From Planoprotostelium fungivorum (Eukaryota; Evosea; Variosea; Cavosteliida; Cavosteliaceae): a stretch of DNA of 64,000 nucleotides. The translations under genes and the position numbers were made by a program. Below, in pieces: positions 48,147 through 60,200 of this stretch. Where the stretch lies: assembly GCA_003024175.1 (NCBI GenBank), contig MDYQ01000497.1, forward strand, positions 9,659 through 73,658. Direction: 5' to 3'. Within the stretch, counting starts at the first letter, position 1. Every line of letters begins with the position of its first letter. The notes under the pieces were generated by a model. It was given only the letters and a program-made list of their open reading frames with translations. It made no database searches and was not told the DNA's origin.

Positions 48147-50738
48147 CTATTTGTGCGTGAACTCAAAAACGTCCGTCCATTCTTCCTGCGGTGGCTTCGC
48201 GATGAGGTCCTTGCATCTCTCGGCGAAGATCTTGGAAGCCTGATCGCCAAATTTCTCATGCAGGCCAGAAAAGACCTCCATAGAGGTGTCAAATTCCTTC
48301 TGGTTGTATAGCTCTCTCGCTCGCTTGAATTCGTCTCTCAACTCGTATTGTTCGTCTCTCGCGTTATTTACCGTGCACATCACCTGCGCTCCCGTGAGTT
48401 CTCCCATCATCATCCATCATCATCTCACTTCGTAGATATTTACAGGATGTTTGATGCCCATGACCTTCACGTGGTCCAGCTCTCTCGTGACTAAATTTTT
48501 CGAGGAGATAATCGTGTCTTCGCTCGCGATGACCTTGCATTGGTAGTGCTTCGTCAACTCTTCCAATCGTGATGAGATGTTGACCGCCGATGAGATGACA
48601 TCACATGTCATGCGCTGATCTTCTCCCAAGATACCCAGCATGACGTTACCTGCGGGGAGTTGAGCGTGGTGGCGGTTATTTTGGCGGGAAACTCACCCGT
48701 GTTCACCCCCACGCCCACGCGGATCTGCCGACCCAAAAATTCAAAATTTGAAGTTGCCGCCTGGATCTCCAGTGAAGCCAACAGAGCGTCCGTCGAGTTC
48801 GTCGGAAACAAAGCCAGGGTACCGTCCTGATTAAAATCGATTTCATTTCATTTTAATCTTTCCACTCACCCCCATGAACTTATCGATGAAACCTCTAAAC
48901 TTTCTAATGATGGGGCCGATCGTAGATAGATATTGATTGATGAATTGAAAGTTTTCTTCGGGCGTCAAGCCTTCAGACAGCGTCGTGAACGATCGAATGT
49001 CCACGAAGATGATAGTCATCTCCTTCTCAATGGCTTTGCCGAGTCGAATGTCGGTTATGGTGGTGACGTGTAAGAGGTCTAAGAACTCTCTCGGTACGAA
49101 GCAAGATTGGACGTCGTTGAGACGTTTGATGTATAACAAGTTTTTGATCTTTGATAGTACCTGAGAGACGTTCAGGAGGAGAGATTAAAACAGAATAAAA
49201 TATTCATATGAGATGAAAGCGATGTAAAGACAACGGACCTCAGCTTTGAAGACTGGTTTCGATAGGTGGTCGTTCGCCTGCAGTAATTTCGAACTGTTTT
49301 TCGTCGTCTCTCCGCTGATAAAGATGATGGGGAGCTCGTTTGGAAATCGACTCCTTCTCGTTCTCACGAATAGATTCATAGGGTCATAGCGGTCCGTTCT
49401 GTCTACGTCCAATATCATCACGTCAACCATACATCGCTGGTCGTGTGCCGTGAACATGGATATGTTTAACTCTCTCAAGATGTCCGTCTCTTCTCTGGGC
49501 GTGAGAACCTACCCACGTTTCAATCCCCGCTCGTGACGAAAATTTTTCACCTCGTAGCCTTCTTCCTGCAAGAAAGAGACGATGGAAATCTGTTCGTTAT
49601 CGTAGCAGCAGACCATTATCCTGCCCGGTTTCGTCTTACGCTGCGGTCCCGTTCCCTCCAATTCCGCCTGCAGAAGAGCTCCCAAGCTGCTTCGGTTGCC
49701 CAACAGCTGCGACGTCCCTTGCAGTAAAGCTTGCCTTCTCTCGTCTGTCGCTCCAGATCGTCTACCAATGGTCCCCACAGCGGGCGCGTTAAGAGGTGGA
49801 AGTGATGTGACGGTCGTGGCCCTGCCTCGGTGTAGAGAGGCGAAACGGTCGAATTCGATGGCAGTCTTCTCTTCCCCGAGAGGTTTCATTTGGACTGAGA
49901 CGGACACGGCGACGGGTTGTTCGGGTGGTACCTCTTCTGTTTTGATCTGGGGGATGATGAGAGTGTTTGCCAAGTTCTGGACCTGAGATGGTGAGATGAT
50001 GTCGAGATGATGTGAAACGTTGACAAGATGTGATGCAACATGATTAAGAAGCAGATGGATGGATAGGATGACATTCAAACATTTGATTTTCACCTCGACT
50101 TCGTTTGCGAATTTTACTATACGCTTACTTCCCTCTCTTCTTAATTCCGCCCTCTTGTCTCTGCTGCAGGTGATCATGACAACCTGACGGGATGATGTGA
50201 ATTTACACGTCTATACATCTCGATGATGGTGATATATCATGTGGATCGAGATTCTCACCTGCTCCTGTTGCCACAAATTGAATTGAACCTCACAAGAGAT
50301 CTTGCTCGTTCTCGATTTGTGCAACAGCGTCAATTTGGTCTTCTTGTCTTGATCCTTCCCATTTTCTTTTCCATTCTCTGTTCCATTCGTTGGCGTGTTC
50401 AGTGAACTCGATAAAACGTTCTGTTGTTGTGTTGTTTCCTCTTCGGTCCTTCCTGTCTGTGCCAATGCCTGAGCCAACTTGAGATGATCACTTCTGGTTG
50501 TGATGCTCTCAAAAGTCCTCTCCAATAACTCCTCAACCGTATATCCTAATGTTTCGGCTGCCGTGATGTTGCCCCACATGATGTCCATCGTCTGTACGTT
50601 GACCATAAAAAGAAGATGCGTCGAGGGAATGGTTTGGACCCATTTGAGTAAGAACGAACAGTGCTTCAGTGCTGACTCCTTGCTCTCGCTCGGCTGTTTG
50701 ATTGGAGCCACGCTCGATTTCGCACAGACCTGTCCCAT
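48147..50738 (-). CDS. PAS-receiver-class III adenylate cyclase
   Basis: Starts MGQVCAKSSVAPIKQ at 50738. A PAS domain (MWGNITAAETLGYTVEELLE) lies at the N-terminus. A receiver-like domain follows (IMVCCYDNEQISIVSFLQEE ... VMILDVDRTDRYDP ... IFISGETTKNSSK ... HLSKPV). The cyclase domain has IIFVDIRSFTTLSEGLTPEE (first metal Asp), DKFMG joined across an intron to DGTLALFP (second metal Asp, with the purine-selecting Lys), then RMTCDVISSAVNISSRLEEL with transition-state Asn and Arg. Lys and Asp at the base-selecting positions favour ATP over GTP, so cAMP production is predicted. The C-terminus (RARELYNQKEFDTSMEVFSG) is typical of bacterial-type cyclases. The architecture suggests control by phosphorelay, fitting the two hybrid kinases nearby. 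Confidence 0.9.
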
Positions 50739-51375
50739 GACAAAGCCGATTGTTGACGGCTGAGCCGCACCAGTCTCTCAACCGATCGTAGACAGTGAAG
50801 AAGCCAACAATGCACCCCTTTCCTGATGTAAAATCGGTCGGCGATTTTATACTATTTTCTAAATTTAGCTCTGCGAAACGAACGATCGACGAGTTCTAAC
50901 GGTGGAACCTCTGTCACACGTACAAAGAATCGAGACACCACATGGAGATCACACTCAACATATGATTTCATTGTCAGATGATAATCGCACTGCAATCCAT
51001 CCCTTCTTCTCCTCACGTCTCTTCCACGACTTCTCTTTCTCTTCAACTTTCTCTCTCTCACAGATCGTATCTATCGCAGCATCTCATCGAAACGATGCGA
51101 TCGGCTCTGCGTCACAAGGATTTGAAAATGTTTACACGTGTTCAAGTCAACAGACTTCTGTTCAAAAATGTCGACCATCCGTTCACGCTTCCTCGCGCAG
51201 GTGTCACGGTAGTTAACGCAAAATACGGGTTTCAAACCAAAACTGATCGTCTCCCCACACTCTCTTTCTTGAACAAGTCTCTCCTATATTGTTGTATAGA
51301 AGGGTGAGAAACGTTCTATTGATTCACCTAATACGAACGCCCGACATCGACTGATCTGCATTCTCATAGACGATC
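50739..51375. promoter_or_regulatory. Divergent promoter region between cyclase and SND1 (637 bp)
   Basis: It lies between two start codons pointing apart. A + frame at 50978-51307 (109 aa, starting MIIALQSIPSSPHVSS) includes an internal ATG at about 51099 but shows no recognisable family; it may be 5' UTR of SND1 or a small gene. A CT-rich block at 51006-51060 resembles an intron or a 5' UTR tract. No known regulatory motif was identified. Confidence 0.4.
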
Positions 51376-54300
51376 ATGACTGAGCCTGCACCCACCAACG
51401 TCGAAACTGCTCCTGCTCCTTCCAACAACAAGAAGGAGAAGCCAGCTCCCAAACCAAAGGAGAATGGAAGAGGAGTAGTCAAGACCGTCACCTCTGGTGA
51501 TTCTTTGGTGGTCATTCACATAGAGAAGAACCAGCAAGGTCCCCCACAAGAGAGAGAACTCACTCTCACGAACATTTCTGCTCCAAGATTAGGGAAGAGG
51601 AAGTCAAAGAACAGCGCTGCAAGAGAGGACGAGGTGAAAGATTCTTCCTACGATCGTAGTTTTCTTTATCGTATACGATTCAAACCCATTCTATCGTCAC
51701 ATCCATTCCCTTATTAAATCTGATTTTGCATCTGAACGAACGACAGCCATTCGCTTTCGCCAGCAGAGAGTTCCTTCGCAAGAAACTCGTCGGCAAGCAG
51801 GTCTCATACCTGATCGAGACCAAAGACCCCAAATCGGGTAAAGAGTATGCCACCGTCTTCTTTGGACAACCCGGCCAACAGCAAGAAAACGTCGCCGTAT
51901 CTATCCTCTCCGAGGGTTGGGCCACTCTCCGTTCCACCGTAAACAAGGACAGACCGTGAGTCCTCCCATCTTCTCATCTTTCCCTCTCACCTTCTCATCT
52001 CTTCCCATCTCCCCCATTCACTCCATCTCATTTTACATTATCACACATGTCCTCCATCTGATCTCTCCCTACAGTGAGCTCGCCGAGCTCGTCTCCGCCG
52101 AGGAGGTCGCAGAGAAGTCCAACCGTGGTCTGTGGAACAAGGCCGAAGCCGAGAAGAGCAAGAGAAACTTGACCAAGGAGATCAACACCACCGCCATCTT
52201 CGATTCGACCAAAGGAAAGCCACAAGCTGGAGTCGTCGAGTCTGTCGTCACAGGTTCACGTTTCCGCATCACCCTCTTAAAGGATCAGAGTCTCATCGAG
52301 CTGCTCTTGTCTGGTGTCGAGGCACCCAACCTCCCCGCCGACGGTGGAGAGCCTCAACCCTTTTCAAGAGAGGCCAAGTTCTTCTCTGAGCACTGGTTGC
52401 TCAACCGCGACGTACAAGTGCTCGTCGAAGGTGGGCCTGGGTTTAGGGTTTAACGTGGCTGACTGGTACAGGTGCCGACAAGTACAACTTGTACGGATCT
52501 CTCGTCTCTGGTGAATTCAACATCTCTGAAGAATTGCTGAAGAACGGTCTGGCCAAGTTTGTCGAGTGGAGTGCCCAGCGTACAGCCTTCCTGAACAAGC
52601 TGAAGGCCGCCGAGCGGTGAGGATAGGGCTCAAGGTTTCATTCTGACATGTGTCAGTGATGCCAAGCAGAAGAGACTGAGAGTGTGGGCCAACTACGTCG
52701 AGCCCAAGCCCCTCACCGCAGAAGAGAAGAAGAAGCAGATGACCACCGGAAGAGAGATCGTCGGCAAGGTCACACGCGTCAACCACGCTGGATCTATTGT
52801 TATCACCGACGCCGCAAACAACACCTACGACATCTTCCTGTCCTCCGTCAAGATCCCCAGGTACGTTCCCGCCCATCGTAAACCCTAAACCCCGTACAGA
52901 TCTGGCAACATCCACATCGGCCGGGACAAGGATGCCGAATCCCTCGACAGAAAGGACGCCTTCGAGCGAACTCTCGCCTGGGAAGGAAAAGAGTACACTC
53001 GCAAAAAGTTGATGGACCAGAAGGTTCGCGTCGTCTTGGATTATGTGCGCCCCGCCGGTGCCGGTAAGAGAGGCAACGAGGTCCTCCCCGAGAGGCCCTA
53101 CTTTTCTGTCTACCTCGATAAGACGAACATCGCCGTGGACTTGGTCGAGCACGGCCTCGCCACCGTTCAGCCTCACAAGTCGGGAGAGCAGAGATCGAGA
53201 GATTACGAATACCTCCTCTTTGCCGAAGAGAGAGCGAAGAAGGCACACAAGGGTGTGCACCAGGATCACGAGAAGGCACCCATCGTTAACATTGCCGATC
53301 TGTCACAGAAGGATCAGCTGGCGAAGGCCAAGCAGTTCTTACCTTCTCTGCAGAGGAGCGGAAAGACGAAGGGAGTCATCGAGCACGTCTTCTCTGGATC
53401 TCGGTTCAAGATCTACGTCCCCAGGGAGAGCTGCATGATCACGTTCGTTTTGGCCCGTGAGTGGCGGGACGTTTGAAATTTGAACTGACGAGCGGCAGCC
53501 GTCAGAACACCTCGCACTGCCATGGCTGGAGACAAATCTGCCGGTGGCGAACCCTTCGCCGAAGAGGCACACAAGTTCACCGCCAGCCGCACCTTGCAGC
53601 GTGACGTGAGATATCTCATTCCTTTTCCTCTCGGCTCACGCTGACGTCCATCAGGTCGAATTTGAGGTCCAATCGCAAGACAAGGGAGGCAACTTCATCG
53701 GAGACCTGTGGGTCAACAAGCAGAACTTGTCCACCCTCCTCTTGACTGAGGGACTCGGCACGTCCAACCGCATCGCCGTGAAGGAGTCAGAGCACGTCAG
53801 AGAGTACCAGAATGCAGAGGAGGCCGCCAAGCGAGCGAGGAAGAACCTGTGGAAGGACTACGACCCTGAAGTCGAAGAACAGAAGAGAAGAGCCAGAATC
53901 GAGGCAGAGAAGGCAGTCGAGAGCAAATCGAGAGAGTCAGTCAACGTTCACGTCACGGAGATCCTCTCTGGCAACCAATTCTACGTTCAGATCGTCGGCA
54001 CACCCGAGGCACAGAAGCTGGAGGCTCTCATGAAGCAGCTCGAGACCAACACCGAGCCTCTCGTCGGCCCTACCAACGGACAACTGGTCAGAGCTCAATT
54101 CTCGGAAGACGAGCACTTTTACAGAGCAAAGATCGTCAAGATCCACGGAAACGAGGCCGAAATCCGATACGTTGACTTTGGAAACGTGAGTTGTAGATGG
54201 AGAGATTTGGACTGACGCGTTGTAGTCTGAGCGTGTGCCCCTGTCGAAGCTGAGCAAGCTCGAGGCCAGCCTCGAGGAGCTGAAGCCTCAGGCACACTTG

Positions 54301-54718
54301 GCACAATTGGCCTTTTTACGTGCTCCCGCCCTGACTGAAGACTTTGGAGAGGACTCTGCTGAATACTTGAGAGAGCTGGTCTGGGACAGAGCTATTCGTG
54401 CCAACATCGAGTACAAGGATGGAGAGACCCTGCACTTGTCACTGTACGACAGCGAGAACGAAAACTTTGTCAACGCTTCGATGATCAACGCCGGTCTCGC
54501 CAGACTGGAGAAAGTGAGATTATAGTGGATGTTGCGGCTGCTGATCTCTTCATCAGGTCAGAGGAAGACAATTCGAGACGCTGATTGAGAAGCTGAAGGA
54601 GGAAGAGGCTGCCGCCAGACACAACCACAATGGTATCTGGCAATACGGAGACGTCGACTCAGACGATGAAGAGCCTCAGAGACCTCAGAGAAGACAAGGT
54701 GCTCAAGGAAAGAAGTAG
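51376..54718 (+). CDS. SND1: Tudor staphylococcal nuclease (Tudor-SN/SND1)
   Basis: Starts MTEPAPTNVETAPAPSNNKK at 51376 and ends with TAG at 54716-54718. Four tandem staphylococcal-nuclease-like (OB-fold) domains are visible: VVKTVTSGDSLVVIHIEKNQ; AGVVESVVTGSRFRITLLKD; VGKVTRVNHAGSIVITDAAN with NKLKAAERDAKQKRLRVW before it; and GVIEHVFSGSRFKIYVPRES. Then come a Tudor domain (VRAQFSEDEHFYRAKIVKIH, EAEIRYVDFGN) and a split fifth SN domain. The order is the classic SND1 layout, about 900 residues. SND1 acts in RNA silencing, splicing, transcription co-activation and RNA decay (family knowledge). Exons are longer than in the receptors and introns few (about ten). It is the clearest housekeeping gene here. 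Confidence 0.97.
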
Positions 54719-54818
54719 AAGGCTTTTGTTCTTGTTCTCCCTGTCGATCTAATACAATATTCATGTTAATCGCGTGGTTTATTTTCGAATATCGGATCAT
54801 CTTGTGAGGGGAACGAGT

Positions 54819-56922
54819 TTAGTTTGGAGAGAAGGGACGGACGGCGTGATGGAAGGTGGTGATGATCATCTTGGATCGGAATCTCATCTTCTTCTGTTCT
54901 TCGTCTCCTCCGTTCACGATGTCTTTCTCTAGACGTTGAGAGCAGTGGTCCAAGTCCAAGAGATATTCCTTCGGTGCGTGGTCCCACACCAACAAGAAGG
55001 ACATGAGGTGCATGAGCTTGTTCTGATCGTCTTTAGATGGTGTCTCTGTAGCGATATTCACCCATCCACTTCTGTCCCGCTTCTGAAGGTGAACGACGGT
55101 GCCGATGTGCTCGAAGTCGACGATGGACATACCCAAATGATTGTACGGCTCACAATTCATTCCGTACTGTCTACATTTCAGATGTGTGAGATCAAATGAT
55201 GCACGCACGCTCTCTCCTTGTTTCTTTGTCGATTTCTCCGTGAAGCGAGCGAGAATCTGTGTGGCGTATCTACCCCATTGGAGCAGATCCCTGATTTATT
55301 TGAGTAGAATTTTGATGAGATTCTGCACCTGTCACCGGGGGGGACGTGAGGTACCACGTCGAGATTGTTGGAAACTCTGCAGAGTGTCGGTAGAAGTTGT
55401 CAAGTGAGTCATCACCTGATGTGCAGGATATTCATCTTGTCAAACAGGTCGTTCAGGACCTGCTTGAAACCAGAGTCACCGACTCTAAAATGGATCAGCC
55501 GCCGCTACACAGCCTCCCTCACCTGGGCTGACCAAAGGTATAACATCCGTGCATGACACATCTACGACAAGAGTGAATATAGGACGATGACACACGATGT
55601 ACCTATCGGACCATTTGGGATCATAGGCGGGGTTGCTCTCAGCCCAACCGTTGTGGCTCCTCCAAGTGAGTATAGAATTGAAAAGGCAGCTGGTGGCTCC
55701 ACCGAGAGAGTGCCCTGTGATCCACAAATGGGCAGCTTTGTCAGAGTTTTTGGTCTCAGGCACCATCTCATCGATCTGAGTTTGAGATCATGACGGATCG
55801 ATGGGTGCATGACGATCACCTTTTGGTTGAGGATAGTCCACTTATCCGTTCCAACTGTAGTCACCATTCAATATGCAAGAGAGCAGTGGATCGATCACCT
55901 TCTTGATGAAGCTGAGGCCATCCCAAAGAAAAGAAGAATCCAGAGTGGACTAAACCGGGCAGGACTCCGTACGGAGCAGCGGTCTGGCACGGACGATTTA
56001 CATCCATGACATCGATGTAGACACACCTTTCTGAGACTGAAGTCTTTAAACCATTCGGTAGCGTCCAAGGGACTAGTACCTGATCTCATCAGATCATTTC
56101 AATCAGTCATCGGGCACCTTTGAATGCCACCACGATGATCGGTCGATCACCAGGCTTCGAGTTATTTCGTACGATGCGTACGATGAGAATGTGAGCACCG
56201 AATGTCGCAGTGCGTTGTACAGAGATCGTGGCGTTCATCACCTGCGTCTCATCGGCACCAGGCGGATGGTGAAGTCTCACCTTCTCTAAAACATCCAAAG
56301 TCTGATTCACCTTGCGCCTCCTCTGATAAGCCAGAGTGGACATGACTAACAAGAACCTGAAGCCATCTCAGACGCGATCATGTGCGATGATGAGATACCT
56401 GCAAACCACCGTGGAGTACCTCTTTTGAGCGGGAGGACGTTGAAGTTCAGAGAAGAGCTCATCAACTTCCGCTGTGGAGGTGTAACGATCTATGATGCGT
56501 TGAAAGATGTCATCTAGAGGGCCCAGGGATTGTGTGGGGATTCCAAACACGTCTGAGCCAGATCAGATGATGATGTTTGCGGCGGTCACCTGACTTCTTT
56601 CCCTGCCAGTGTCTGAGGAGGGGTGCGACGATCTGCTCCAGTGTCAATTCTCGACTTCATCTGTTATGAATTTACCTTGGTCGTCAGGGTGTGGATGGGC
56701 CAATAGACTAAGGCGATGGCGCTGAATATGAGAGTGACACAGGCATATAAGAAAAGCCCTACGACAGCATCTATGGTGGAAAACCAGTTGAGAAAGAGTT
56801 CCCAGAAATAAGCACGCATACTTCCAAAATCAGAGGTCTATACGCCGTCAGTCGCTGAAGGTGAACGTGAACGTCACTTCTTCATTGTCATTAGCTAATC
56901 GATGTCCGTGTCGTTCTCCCAT
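54819..56922 (-). CDS. Membrane-anchored class 3 lipase (diacylglycerol-lipase-like)
   Basis: Starts MGERHGHRLANDNEE at 56922. Two adjoining hydrophobic segments follow (AYFWELFLNWFSTIDAVVGL, FLYACVTLIFSAIALVYWPI). The alpha/beta-hydrolase core has RPIIVVAFKGTSPLDATEW, then VHSGFFFSLGWPQL and the nucleophile elbow AAHLWITGHSLGGATSCLF. The C-terminal exon (RASFDLTHLKCRQYGMNCEP to RPFSPN) ends at 54819. GHSLGGA and the VVAFKGT/VHSGF spacing identify PF01764-type lipases; together with the N-terminal membrane anchor this suggests an sn-1-specific DAG or triglyceride lipase. The other catalytic residues (Asp, His) could not be placed with certainty. It ends 100 bp from the convergent SND1 stop. 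Confidence 0.85.
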
Positions 56923-57278
56923 GTTAGGCGTGGTGTTCGTGTTGTGACTTGTCTTCTTTTATCTACCCGGTGATATTTGATTCGAGCAGCAACGCCTATC
57001 TAGACAGTTCTCATTGTGCTTTGAAGTATGACCCGTTCTGATAGAAATCTATTTGAACACACGGTGAACCGACTTCATTCTTTGCGCATGAGCTCATCAT
57101 CCGGCCGGAAAACCTCCACCGATTGCACGTGATCTGCTCCGATCTATTATATATCATTTAAGAAAGAAGCCGGTCGCTGCCACGTCTCATCCTTGGATAT
57201 ACCCAACGATATCACCCCCATCGATCGTGCGGTGGATGTCATCTTCCACATCATGATGAATCCATTCTTTTCATTTAT
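56923..57278 (-). promoter_or_regulatory. Intergenic region: 3' flank of hybrid kinase 2 and promoter of the lipase
   Basis: 356 bp between two minus-strand genes. No coding frame or RNA gene was recognised. An AT-rich stretch (about 57141-57165) lies within it. Confidence 0.4.
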
Positions 57279-60200
57279 TCACTCCGTCAATCGATCGATC
57301 GCCTCTCTCAGAGCTGGAACGTTCACCGGTTTCGTCATGTGAACATCGAAGCCAGAGTCGATCGACGCTTGAACATCTTCGGGCAGAGAATAACCGCTGA
57401 GTGCGATGGCTTTGAAAGTCGACTTCTTTTCGGCGCGAAGCTTTCGAATGACTTCGTAGCCGGTTCCATCGGGGAGGCCGATGTCACAGATGAGAAGATC
57501 GAAATCGTTGTCTAATCCCATGGAGATGGCGGAGGCCACCGTGAGGGCACTGATGACCTGCAGAGAATTAACATGTGATGATGATGATGAGAAGGGGTTG
57601 TCGATGTCAAGTGATGTGTGTGACGATGATTGCGATGTGATTGATGGCACGATGTGATGGAAGATGGGACAATGTGATGCGATGAATGATGTTCACCTTG
57701 TGTGACATCTTTGCGAGGACTCTGTTCATGACCATCTGTATCGACTCGTTGTCTTCTACCAACAATATCCTGACGTTGACTCTGAACGACTTCGGCAGGC
57801 TGTCCGACCTCTTCTTCACGGCTAAGAGGAAATTCTGCTGAGAAATGCGATCGATGGGTAGCGAGATGCGAATGGTCGTGCCTCGATCAGCCCCTTCAGA
57901 GAAGCAGGTCACGTGACCTCCGTGACCTTCTACTAGAACCTTGCATAGATGTAAACCCATGCCTAAGCCAGTTCTCTTGTATCGATCCTCTGAAGTCAAC
58001 GTGTCGTGGGTCAAATTGAACAGAGTGGGCAGTCTGGACTTTTCGATGCCAATGCCTTGATCTACAACCTGCCACAGAATGAGTCGAGGCGTGACGTGTA
58101 CAGACATCACCTCTATGTCGACGATGTCTCTCTCTTTGACTCGGATATTTACGTCGATGAATTCTCCGTTTCTTCCAAATTTCACCGAGTTTCTCAAGAT
58201 GTTGTAGAAGATCTGCTTTAAACGTATGGGATCGCCTGTCAGTGTCAATCAAACGTGTCAATCTGACGTTCACCTTGTATGTAAGGGTGCGTGTGATCGG
58301 ATAATCTATTTATCCGAATGGGCGGACAATTCGTCCCTCCTTCTTCTTTCGCCTGATGGAGGTGAGATATCGTTTATGACATCGCGTGAAAGTTATCCTA
58401 TAGATAGACACACACAGGCTGTCATCAACACATACATGTCTTTACACATGTGTATGATATATGTCTATATCGATAGACAATAGGTGAAGAAGAAAATGAT
58501 ATCTCACTTGTTCAATGACACCATGAATGAGAGGAATGAGATCCACACATTCTTTCTGTAAAACTAATTTTCCCTTTCCAATCTTGACCAAGTCCAACAG
58601 ATTATCCACGAGAAATACCTGACTCGATGTCATCTACAACGTTGTAGATGGATGTAACTCACTTGAGATTGTACGCATCGGTGGAGTTGTCCGATGGATT
58701 CAGAGACTTCTTTGACAGCTGCATCTTCTTCTATGTCTTCTAATAACATCAGGGCCGGTGCAAGTGGAGTCCTCAATTCGTGAGCTAATTGGGCTACGAA
58801 TGCATCCTGAATAGAATAAATGACACTCCTTCATCTTAATTTGAAAGAGAAGTAAAATTGGATCGAGAGAATAGATATACATCGAACTCTCATATTCGAG
58901 ATGAATAGTGTGGGATATAAAATAGAGATGTTCATCGTAGAAGAGAAAATAGAGGCGAACACATATTGTAGAAGATAGATATCGTAGTATATAAGATATA
59001 GATGTTGATCTCGCGCTCACCTTTGCATTTGCAGTCAAAATGGCTTGTTCTTTCATCTTCCTCTCTCTCAGTTGTGTGTTGATCTGAATATCACATAGAC
59101 TGATGTGAAAAGCGAGACGCATCAATAACTCGATCTACAACGCGTCAGCTGTCATCCTTACGTCACGATATCTTCACGGTCGAATACGACATCTTAGATG
59201 CTCACGTCTGTGAAGGGCATAACGAGACAATCGGTCACACCCTTGTCTAAATATTCAGCCGCACAGCTCCTCAGTCTGGCGCTGATGAAAACCACTGGAA
59301 TGGTACACAAACCCTCCCACTTCCTTCCCTCCTGATTCAAATCGTCAGAAGTTATTATCATCTTTTTCTATCACAGTCATACTAGCGTATTCGCTTCATT
59401 CTCAACAAGAAATCAAGTGTAGAACCATCGAATAAGAAAGTGTAGAATGAGCTCACGTTCAATATGCGATAACCTTCTTCCGTGTGCCGAGTCACATCGA
59501 CCAGAATAACGTGAGGTGGTGGATGACAAGTCTTAAACGACATCTCCTCAGCGGAATTATAAACCTAATCGATGGTTCAGAGGAGAGTGGTGATGAAGAG
59601 ATGATTACCTCCAAGTCGTATTCTCTCTGAATGACTTCGACGAGGAGAGAGCGAATGGATGGATCGCTCGCTATGAGACAGATCTGAAGGTCATCAGTGA
59701 TGAGATGATCATCGTGTCGATCATGCATTGGAGGATGAGGTTCATGATGTTGATGTTCTGATGATCATATGATGATGATGTTCTGATGATCAAGATCATG
59801 ATGATCCACCTTTGTCTTGTGTCCTTCATCGGAAGAATTCCACGAGATCTCATTGGAAGCTCTCCTCTCCATATCAATATCCATCGATGCTCTCCTCTCC
59901 ATAGCATCCGGCGTCGGAGAATTCGACCGCGGCGGTTTCCACCTGAAATCCTCGTCAGTTCTCCCTTCCCACGCCTTCTCCATCATTTTCCCACGAGATC
60001 TCCACGATAATCCTCTCACCTCATGGCTCGGGCGATCATCTTGTGTGCAAACTGTCTCCCTAGCAGCATGGAGGTGATGACGTTAGGTGATATGTTGCTC
60101 TCTTCATCCTTCAATAGATGAGATGGTATGTGTCTCCTGCCCGATCGAATAACGAGTGTGAACGTGGTGCCGACACCTTCGGTGGATGCGACGTGAAGTG

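Noticed and set aside
50978-51307. Small + strand protein gene of 109 aa upstream of SND1
   Set aside because: It has an ATG and an open frame but no recognisable family, and its position fits the SND1 5' UTR or promoter; evidence is too weak to call a gene.
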